Shown: one piece after another, positions 7,480 through 13,001 of the stretch | How positions within the stretch are numbered: position 1 is the first letter of the stretch | How the letters are laid out: each line of letters opens with the position of its first letter | Assembly (NCBI GenBank): GCA_025449435.1 | Contig: JANWJO010000158.1 | Location: forward strand, 1-14,046 | Source: Chloroflexota bacterium | GTDB taxonomy: Bacteria > Chloroflexota > UBA4733 | Reading direction: 5' to 3' | DNA: 14,046 bases | Position numbers and translations under genes: made by a program | Notes under the pieces: model-generated | Seen by the model: only the letters and a program-made list of their open reading frames with translations | Databases searched by the model: none | Told to the model about the DNA's origin: nothing

Positions 7480-8826
7480 TCAAAGTTCCGGTAAGGCGAA
7501 CGTATCATGGACATCCGCCATCCACTGCTGCAGCCGCTGGTGCAACCGGAGCCGCTCGGCTGCAAAGCGCGTGTTATGCGCCAGGTTCACGAGCTCATAC
7601 GGATCGCCGTTGAGGTTGTACAGGTGCCAGGGCTGCCGCTCCAACACCACGTATTTCCACCCGTCGCGGGTCACCACGCCGCGCCAGGGCCGGTCGACCG
7701 AATCCCCATGCCCGGTGGGTACAGCGAGCTGCAAGTAGGCCGAATCGGGTTCGCTGACCACTGGTTGTTCTGGCAAGCGGTGGCGCGAGTAGTCCGTCCC
7801 TTGCATCCACTGGGGAATGTCGATGCCGCACAAACCGAGTGTCGTCGGCGCCACATCCACATGGTTCACGGGTATGGGGACCTTCCGTCCACGCCCGTTA
7901 TACGGCAGGGGAGGACCGCCGATGATGAACGGCACGCGGGTCGACTCTTCCCACGGCGAGGTCTTGCGGAAGTGCCCGTGCGAGCCATGCAAGTCGCCGT
8001 GATCCGAAAAAAACACCAGGTGCGTGCTGTCACTGAGCCCGAGTTCAGTGAGTGCTTGCCGCAGCCGCCCCAGGTTCCAGTCAAGGTTTTCGATCATAGC
8101 GTAATAGCCGGCGAGTTCACGGCGCGCGCGTTCGACCACCCACGGCACCGGTGGAACATTGTCGCGCAGGGTGATCGTTCCGGGAGTATGACTCGCCATC
8201 CACTCAGCGGGAGCGACGTATGGATCATGTGGTGGTTGGACCGATAGCACGGCGAAAAAGGGCTGCGTTGAACCGCTAGCTGTGCCGGTCACACGGGCTT
8301 GCAGCCAATCCAGCAGGCGATCAGTCAGACTATCGGTCTCATAGCCGGCCAGGCGCTCGTGGTAGACGGTTGCGCCCTCCCCGCCGTGTACCCAGCAATC
8401 CCACTGGCTGTTGTTGTTTTCGTAGGCACACCAGTCTTCAAAGTCGCCACGGCGCTCGGGAGGAATGATGTGCATGGCAGCGCGGCCCTCGCGCTCGTGC
8501 CAGCCATCGACGTGCCACTTGCCGAAATACGCCGTCCGGTAGCCCGCTTGTCGAAACGCGGAAGCCACCGTTGGCTGCTCCGGAGGCAACTGATATTCGT
8601 GACCAGGAACGGCGAGATGTGGATACCTGCCCGAGAGCAGCGAGCCCCGGTAGGGGCAGCACAGCGGTGTGCCGGCGACGGCAGCCGTGAACGTCGTGCC
8701 TTCGGCGGCCAGGCGGTCGATGTTGGGCGTGTGTACATTGGCGTCGCCGCTGTAGCCGCAACTCTGCGCCCGGTGCTGGTCGCCGAAGAACCAAATGACG
8801 TTAGGTTGGTTGTTTGTAAGAGGCAT
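7480..8826 (-). CDS. Type I sulfatase (alkaline phosphatase superfamily)
   Basis: This 448-residue arylsulfatase-like enzyme should hydrolyse a sulfate ester, or possibly a phosphate/phosphonate ester, on an organic substrate. The N-terminus reads NVIWFFGDQHR (metal Asp about 15) and TPNIDRLAAEGTTF. The signature is CCPYRGSLLSG: Cys56 of a C-x-P-x-R motif would be converted to formylglycine by a maturation enzyme, which is not encoded in this window. The C-terminal metal site is FFSDHGDLHGSHG, followed by FRKTSPWEESTRVPFIIGGP, typical of the family. I chose ATG 8826 because the GTG at 8880 in the same frame lies inside the preceding gene and the fold starts at residue ~8 from 8826. No signal peptide is visible, so it is probably cytosolic. 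It starts seven bases after the chimeric transporter ORF ends, implying co-transcription. Confidence 0.93.
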   Translation of the reverse strand: MPLTNNQPNVIWFFGDQHRAQSCGYSGDANVHTPNIDRLAAEGTTFTAAVAGTPLCCPYRGSLLSGRYPHLAVPGHEYQLPPEQPTVASAFRQAGYRTAYFGKWHVDGWHEREGRAAMHIIPPERRGDFEDWCAYENNNSQWDCWVHGGEGATVYHERLAGYETDSLTDRLLDWLQARVTGTASGSTQPFFAVLSVQPPHDPYVAPAEWMASHTPGTITLRDNVPPVPWVVERARRELAGYYAMIENLDWNLGRLRQALTELGLSDSTHLVFFSDHGDLHGSHGHFRKTSPWEESTRVPFIIGGPPLPYNGRGRKVPIPVNHVDVAPTTLGLCGIDIPQWMQGTDYSRHRLPEQPVVSEPDSAYLQLAVPTGHGDSVDRPWRGVVTRDGWKYVVLERQPWHLYNLNGDPYELVNLAHNTRFAAERLRLHQRLQQWMADVHDTFALPEL

Positions 8827-8833
8827 CCGCAAA

Positions 8834-9631
8834 TCAGGACTTCTTGGTGTAGGTGTTGTAGGTCTTGAGCAGGACGGCATCGACCGGCCCCTTGGCAGCG
8901 GTGAGTGCGTCTTGCGCAGTGGCCTGGCCCAGCCACAGGTTACTGAGCGACTGTGTCAAGGTGTTGGAAATCTCCGTCCAGCCAACGAACAGGTGGTTGA
9001 CGTTCTCCACGGCGTTCTTGTTGGAATCGGTGATGACCGTTTGGATATCAGCAGGCTTCATCCCGGTCGGCCCCTCGAACAATTGCAACCAGGGGGTGAC
9101 GGCCGTCTTGAGTGGCGCCACAAAGCCAGTGGCCGTGCTCATTTGCGTCGCGGCGGCGTCGCTGGTCAAGTACTTGAGGAACTCCCAGGACGCATCCAGA
9201 TGCTTGGTGTCGTTTTCGATGAACCAGCAGCCATTGAACACGCTGTGCTTGTTGGTGACTTGCTTGGGGAGTGGTGCGATGCCCCATTTGAACGGCGCCG
9301 ACTTGTAACTGCCGTAGGCTTGCGTGGACAGCCCCATCGTCATGCCCACCTTGCCGGTGGCAAAGATGTACAGCGCGGTGACCTTGAGCGCCTGCCAGAA
9401 CAGCGGCGTTTGCGCGATGGTGATGTAGTTTTCGAGGCCGGTGAACGCTGGCACGTGAATGGCGTCAAAGGAGGTAAGGCTGAAGAACATGGATGCCAGC
9501 AGCGGCCCTAAGGTGAGGCCCACAAAACCGATTAGCCAGGGCGACAGGAAGGCATAAAACGCCAGCGATTCGCGGCGTGCATGGGACATTTTAAAGCCGC
9601 GCCGCCGCGGACGCTGCGCCACGGCGCTCAT
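8834..9631 (-). CDS. In-frame chimera: ABC sugar permease N-terminus fused to solute-binding protein C-terminus
   Basis: One open frame joins parts of two different ABC-importer subunits. Residues ~15-90 (SHARRESLAFYAFLSPWLIG, TLGPLLASMFFSLTSFD, FTGLENYITI, PLFWQALKVT) are the first transmembrane helix, the periplasmic loop and the start of the second helix of a MalF/UgpA-type permease. From about FATGKVGMTM (91-100) to the end it is the C-terminal half of a family 1 solute-binding protein (FKWGIAPLPKQ, NGCWFIEND, SWEFLKYLTSDAAATQM, FVAPLKTAV). The junction is near 9355-9366. The permease channel and EAA loop are missing, as are the binding protein's signal peptide and first lobe, so neither function is likely. 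Start is ATG 9631 (TTG 9634 also possible) with a distant AGGGA. A recombination remnant or an assembly join are the explanations. Confidence 0.85.
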   Translation of the reverse strand: MSAVAQRPRRRGFKMSHARRESLAFYAFLSPWLIGFVGLTLGPLLASMFFSLTSFDAIHVPAFTGLENYITIAQTPLFWQALKVTALYIFATGKVGMTMGLSTQAYGSYKSAPFKWGIAPLPKQVTNKHSVFNGCWFIENDTKHLDASWEFLKYLTSDAAATQMSTATGFVAPLKTAVTPWLQLFEGPTGMKPADIQTVITDSNKNAVENVNHLFVGWTEISNTLTQSLSNLWLGQATAQDALTAAKGPVDAVLLKTYNTYTKKS

Positions 9632-9655
9632 CAACGGTTGTCCCTACACAATTGA

Positions 9656-9668
9656 TCGAACCGTTTGA
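9656..9668. promoter_or_regulatory. Possible LacI-family operator upstream of the chimeric ORF
   Basis: The 13-mer tcgaaccgtttga is an imperfect palindrome (TCRAAC-n-GTTYGA) with the central AAC/GTT arrangement typical of LacI/GalR-family operators. It lies about 25 bases upstream of ATG 9631, where a repressor site controlling a sugar-uptake operon would be expected. Two symmetric mismatches weaken the case, and no LacI-type regulator gene is in the window. Confidence 0.28.
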
Positions 9669-9876
9669 ATGCTAGGCAGGTGCGTGTAGCCTGTCAACCA
9701 CAGTCGGGAACTCGGCGCACTGGCGCACCAACCATTCCAACCCGGGCTGCGAGCATTCGCGCTCCGCACAGGTGTTGCACTCGCTCCTGCCTTGCGGCGT
9801 CGGCTCGCTAAGCCTACGATGCACGTGATGCGTGGCGACCGGCGCCACGCAACGATCAGGAAGCGGGTGGTACGGG
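9669..9876. other. Divergent intergenic spacer between the minus-strand cluster and the Gfo/Idh gene
   Basis: Apart from the operator-like palindrome just left of it, this stretch must carry the promoters of the oxidoreductase and of the minus-strand cluster. I could not identify convincing -35/-10 pairs. A cysteine-containing minus-strand ORF crosses it but overlaps the start of the oxidoreductase and is not convincing. Confidence 0.4.
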
Positions 9877-10914
9877 ATGGCGGAGCCGTTGCAAGGCATT
9901 CTGGTGGGGTTGGGCGGCCGCGGCCGCTACTGGCTGGGCAATGGCTTGCGGCATCCCGATGTCGAGTGGATTGCCTGCGTTGAACCGGTCGCTGAACTGC
10001 GTGCCGGGGCCGCTAGCGCCGGAGCGCCTGCCGGTGCACTGTATCCCACGCTGGCCGAAGCGCTCGATGCCACCAAAGGACGTGCCGCGTTCGTGATGGA
10101 CGTCACGCCGCCGGCCATGCACGAACAGATCGCCATGGAAACCTTCGCGGCGGGGCTGCACCTCATCGGCGAGAAGCCGATGTCGGACGATTTTGCTGCC
10201 GCGCTGCGTATCGTGGAGGCTGGGCGCAAGGCTGGCATTGTGCATATGATCACCCAGAACTACCGGTTTGGCGCCCAGCCGCGCACGTCGCGCCGCCTAC
10301 TCGACGGCGGGCTGGTCGGCGACATCGGGCACATCGACGTGTCGTTCTATATGCCCTGGGCCGACCGCGAAGGCACACATTACGTCACCCAGCCCTATAT
10401 GTTCACCAAGGATATGGGCATCCACCACTTCGATATGCTGCGCTACGTCCTGGGACGTGAGCCCGTGACCGTACAATGCGTCACCTGGAATCCAGCCTGG
10501 GCCTGGCACAAGGGAGATGCGTCGCACCTGGCGCTGTTCACCTTCGAGGGCGGCGTGCGAGCGGTGCATCGCGGCGTGGGCTGTTCCAACGGCACCCGCA
10601 CCACCTGGAACGGCGACTGGCGTATCGAAGGACCAGCCGGCACCGTTACCTGGGAAGGTCCAGATATGTACTACACCCGGCTGCACCGCACGGATCACCC
10701 CCAGCGGGAGCAGATCTTTCCTGATCCCTCACCCGTACCGGCGGGCCACGATCCGTTGCTCACCGAGTTTGTAGCGGCCATTCGCGCTGGCCGGCAGCCA
10801 GAATGCAACGCCTCCGACAATATCCGCAGCCTGGCGATGGTGGAAGGGTGTGTGCGTAGCTCCCAGCAACACGGACGCGAAGTGCAGATCAACGAACTGC
10901 TGTCCGCGAGCTAG
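9877..10914 (+). CDS. Gfo/Idh/MocA family NAD(P)-dependent oxidoreductase
   Basis: This is a 345-residue dehydrogenase that probably oxidises or reduces a sugar, inositol or related polyol with NAD(P). The N-terminal Rossmann domain begins GILVGLGGRGRYW (glycine-rich dinucleotide motif, about residues 8-19), with an acidic residue ending the second strand (IACVEP). The family EKP motif is GEKPMS (Lys100). The substrate domain carries TQNYRFGAQP, the GLVGDIGHIDVSFYMPW strand and the catalytic-type MGIHHFDMLRY segment. ATG 9877 was chosen because the upstream in-frame extension (from GTG 9832) is not Rossmann-like; AGGAAG near 9858 and GGGTGG near 9865 are possible Shine-Dalgarno elements. It is divergent from the sulfatase cluster, and its product may feed the two TIM-barrel enzymes. 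Exact substrate unknown. Confidence 0.93.
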   Translation: MAEPLQGILVGLGGRGRYWLGNGLRHPDVEWIACVEPVAELRAGAASAGAPAGALYPTLAEALDATKGRAAFVMDVTPPAMHEQIAMETFAAGLHLIGEKPMSDDFAAALRIVEAGRKAGIVHMITQNYRFGAQPRTSRRLLDGGLVGDIGHIDVSFYMPWADREGTHYVTQPYMFTKDMGIHHFDMLRYVLGREPVTVQCVTWNPAWAWHKGDASHLALFTFEGGVRAVHRGVGCSNGTRTTWNGDWRIEGPAGTVTWEGPDMYYTRLHRTDHPQREQIFPDPSPVPAGHDPLLTEFVAAIRAGRQPECNASDNIRSLAMVEGCVRSSQQHGREVQINELLSAS

Positions 10915-10927
10915 GCGCTAGGCGGAC
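10902..10927. terminator. Hairpin spanning both stop codons of two convergent genes
   Basis: gtccgc (10902-10907) and gcggac (10922-10927) are perfect inverted arms. The loop contains both the plus-strand TAG of the oxidoreductase (10912-10914) and the minus-strand stop of the nucleotidyltransferase gene (10918-10920), themselves set in ctag repeats. With only three bases between the genes, this is the sole candidate for a shared terminator. There is no T tract, and six base pairs may arise by chance. Confidence 0.35.
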
Positions 10928-11793
10928 GCGCGCTCCTGTGCCGTGAGCGCCCACGCTGGTATCAGCTCGGGATGCCACGGCTGGACGAGCTTGGCTACGT
11001 CGCGCACGAGGAGTTTCACCACTGGCGGCACGTCGCGGGCGTACTGCGGCGCCGTGGTATTGATGGCCAATAGCGTAGGACCGAGCCGCGCTGGACACAG
11101 CGGCAGCGTGGCGAGTTCGGCGGTGAGCCAGCGACGGCCAGGGTAAAACCGCCCGTTGAGGGCAAACACGATGTGCAGCAGTTGGTCGGTAATGTCACTC
11201 AACGTGTCCTGTAGAAAGAAGAAATCGGCGCGCATCGCGGCTTTGTGCAGGTGATACAGCAGCGGCAACTTCAGCGCGGCAAAGGACTGCGCGATCAGCT
11301 TGCAACTCAGTTCGTCGGGCATCGGATCGATCATGGCGCGCAACTGCCTGAGGCGGCCGTCGCCCTCAGCCAGCATCACACCCTGCTGCAGCCATGCCAG
11401 AGGCGACCACAGCCCATAGCGGTCTGGGTAGTAACCAGCCAGCGATGCTTGATCGCACACCTGGGTCACCAAGCGTTCGATCAAGTGGAATTCGACGTGC
11501 ATGCACTCCAATTCGCGCCCGCCAACGCGCAACCGGTCGATATGCAGGTGCTCGTGACGGCGAAACTGGAGTGACGGGATGTCGGCATCGGGCAGCGTGC
11601 GCAAGATGACGTTGCGGTGCAGGCGGTCGGGGACCGGTTCCCACAGCAGCAGAAAGTCCAGGTCAGAAAAGTAATCTGCCAGCCCACGGGCTGCAGAACC
11701 GATGAGCGCCATACCTGCCAGGCCGGGTTGTTCAGCAAACAGCGCGGTGACGTGGGAGATGATGTCGCCCGCGTACAGCTCGGTTTCGGCCAT
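10918..11793 (-). CDS. Nucleotidyltransferase-domain protein (Pol beta-like)
   Basis: This 291-residue protein has an N-terminal Pol beta-superfamily nucleotidyltransferase domain. The signature GSAARGLADYFSDLDFLLLW gives the GS pair (32-33) and the catalytic D-x-D (Asp44, Asp46); a third acidic residue is probably in HVEFHL, about residue 100. The C-terminal half is helical and lacks recognisable catalytic motifs, resembling the two-part layout of proteins with a DUF4037-type tail (recalled, not searched). Such proteins include aminoglycoside adenylyltransferase-like and tRNA- or protein-modifying families; which this is cannot be told. I prefer ATG 11793, with GGGAG five bases upstream, to GTG 11799, which overlaps that Shine-Dalgarno. 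It converges with the Gfo/Idh gene with a three-base gap and is probably transcribed alone. Confidence 0.85.
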   Translation of the reverse strand: MAETELYAGDIISHVTALFAEQPGLAGMALIGSAARGLADYFSDLDFLLLWEPVPDRLHRNVILRTLPDADIPSLQFRRHEHLHIDRLRVGGRELECMHVEFHLIERLVTQVCDQASLAGYYPDRYGLWSPLAWLQQGVMLAEGDGRLRQLRAMIDPMPDELSCKLIAQSFAALKLPLLYHLHKAAMRADFFFLQDTLSDITDQLLHIVFALNGRFYPGRRWLTAELATLPLCPARLGPTLLAINTTAPQYARDVPPVVKLLVRDVAKLVQPWHPELIPAWALTAQERASA

Positions 11794-11798
11794 TGGCA

Positions 11799-11803
11799 CT
11801 CCC
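11799..11803 (-). promoter_or_regulatory. Shine-Dalgarno deciding the nucleotidyltransferase start
   Basis: GGGAG on the minus strand is followed by five bases and ATG 11793. Initiation at GTG 11799 would place the start codon on this element, so ATG is the better start. Confidence 0.6.
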
Positions 11804-12184
11804 GTTCATATCCGGCCGCCAGTGTACCTTGCCGGCCCGTTGTCGCTGCAGAGCCCAGTCGCCTGCAACTAAGAATCCATCTCAATGTTGTGATTGCCAC
11901 GGGGAGTGCCACCAGTCGAGAGATCCAGCCGCTGGTGCGTTAGGCTGTGCGCGAGTTGTAATACGCTTAAAATGGGTGTTTGGCAGGCAAACGCGTTGCT
12001 GCCTCAGCCAGCGGACGCTTTTCCGGCTACTCCAACAATGAGGGAGAAGTCCCGCGCAAGAAGCGGCGTCTGGAAAAGCGTTGGGGCAATTTGACACGAA
12101 GAACCGTGGTACCTCGTTCACAGGTCCAGGTAAGCATCGAAGGATCTTAATGACCAACTTCTGAACTCATCCTCTCGGGAGGGG
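11804..12184. other. Intergenic stretch with no supported gene
   Basis: About 380 bases with lower GC (about 55 % from 11881 to 12180, against 60-70 % in neighbouring genes) and short frames only. The left part should contain the promoter of the nucleotidyltransferase. Two arms, acgcttttcc (12015-12024) and ggaaaagcgt (12072-12081), are perfect 10-base inverted repeats 47 bases apart. One plus-strand frame is open from the arms to a stop at about 12150 and is rich in Lys/Arg, but has no good start and no resemblance I can name. It may hold a decayed gene or an RNA; I cannot support either. Confidence 0.5.
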
Positions 12185-12391
12185 TTGGCCAGCTTTAGCC
12201 CGAGTTTGCTCACGCATCTCAGGCCCGCAGGTTCAACGACACATAGTGGAGGGCGAAGGACCATCGCTCTGAAGGGATTTGCACTGGATAAGCAACTCTC
12301 CGCATCACTTGGAGAAGGCGACGTTTCCTCTATGGTGTATGACAGCCTCGCCACGGTGGCCGGTCGTGGCGCATTCATAGTGGCACTGTGA
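12185..12391 (+). CDS. Small hypothetical ORF, coupled by overlap to the next ORF
   Basis: This is a 68-codon frame beginning at TTG 12185. Its TGA stop (12389-12391) overlaps the GTG start (12388) of the next ORF as GTGA, the arrangement seen in translationally coupled genes. The C-terminal part (FALDKQLSASLGEGDVSSMV and beyond) has a balanced composition; the first 25 residues look less protein-like, so the real start may be further in or the ORF may be the tail of a broken gene. No family is recognised, and a minus-strand frame of similar length covers the same bases. Existence is uncertain. Confidence 0.25.
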   Translation: MASFSPSLLTHLRPAGSTTHSGGRRTIALKGFALDKQLSASLGEGDVSSMVYDSLATVAGRGAFIVAL

Positions 12392-12759
12392 AGCAGTACC
12401 ATACAGTCCTGGGGATTCCTCTGAGTCTTCCGCTGGATCAACTCTCCGAGCAGATTGCTGGTACGCTGGGCATCCAACCCAAGAAGCGGTCCAGCTACTT
12501 TCGCGCTGGCGATTATGACTTGTTCGCGCTACCAACAGGCGAAGCGTATCTGCAGCGCAACTACGACGAGGATGATGCGGCGGCCCCCTATGCCACTGAG
12601 GACGTCTTCCCATACATCTTCGACATGTGGGATACGACGGAGGGGGCCGCGGCACTTGTCAATCGCCAGATCAATGCAGCACTGGGCGTCATCTGTCCGG
12701 TTTTACGCCAAGCAGCCTACGATGATCCCTTGCTCGACATTTTTGGCTCCCCACAGTGA
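12388..12759 (+). CDS. Hypothetical protein, 123 residues
   Basis: Starts at GTG 12388. The composition is that of a soluble acidic protein rich in Asp, Tyr and Leu (QRNYDEDDAAAPYATEDVFP, YIFDMWDTTEGAAALVNRQI). There is no signal peptide, membrane segment or known catalytic motif. The start overlaps the stop of the 12185 ORF. The stop at 12757-12759 may be premature: removing one T from the T5 run at 12740-12744 would carry the frame on to 12937 through a further ~60 codons with high GC at third positions. No family is recognised. Its neighbour at 13002 looks faintly like an immunity-type protein, so a role in a toxin/immunity or similar accessory locus is conceivable, but this is speculation. 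Confidence 0.55.
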   Translation: MKQYHTVLGIPLSLPLDQLSEQIAGTLGIQPKKRSSYFRAGDYDLFALPTGEAYLQRNYDEDDAAAPYATEDVFPYIFDMWDTTEGAAALVNRQINAALGVICPVLRQAAYDDPLLDIFGSPQ

Positions 12760-13001
12760 GTGGGGTGCATTGGGCAACGTAGTGGCCACTGGTTGGTGCT
12801 CCGCTCAGCGCTGGCGCACCAGCCATATCGACCATGCCAGCGATACCTGTGACTTGCTCAACTGCTTGACCGGGACCATTGGACTGTTCACGTCCAACTA
12901 TCCGTACAACGGCGATGGCGAGCGGGCGAGCGGGTGAGCAAGACGGTCGCTGGCAACACCCCACACGTTGCTGCGCTCAAAGGTAAAGAAGAAGCTGTCT
13001 G
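12760..13001. other. Gap between two hypothetical ORFs, possibly the frameshifted tail of the first
   Basis: One plus-strand frame remains open to the stop at 12937 with coding-like third positions and a plausible composition (LLNCLTGTIGLFTSNYPYN). It is out of frame by one base with the 12388 ORF and has no start of its own. The last 60 bases contain only a weak aaagaagaag purine stretch before ATG 13002. Confidence 0.35.

Noticed and set aside
7507..8247. 246-residue plus-strand frame opposite the sulfatase
   Set aside because: It is antisense to well-conserved sulfatase motifs; high GC creates long opposite frames.
8827..8880. Upstream GTG start for the sulfatase at 8880
   Set aside because: It would overlap the end of the preceding ORF and add 18 residues (many Pro/Ser/Thr) before the normal fold start; ATG 8826 fits better.
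9672..9899. Cysteine-containing 75-residue minus-strand frame
   Set aside because: It overlaps the start of the Gfo/Idh gene, has no good ribosome-binding site and no recognised Cys motif spacing.
11961..11980. taaaat box (11968-11973) as a promoter -10
   Set aside because: No -35-like hexamer at a suitable distance and no supported gene immediately downstream.
12118..12477. 119-residue minus-strand frame
   Set aside because: It overlaps the more protein-like plus-strand ORF at 12388 and has no recognisable motif; retained only as the alternative to the 12185 ORF.
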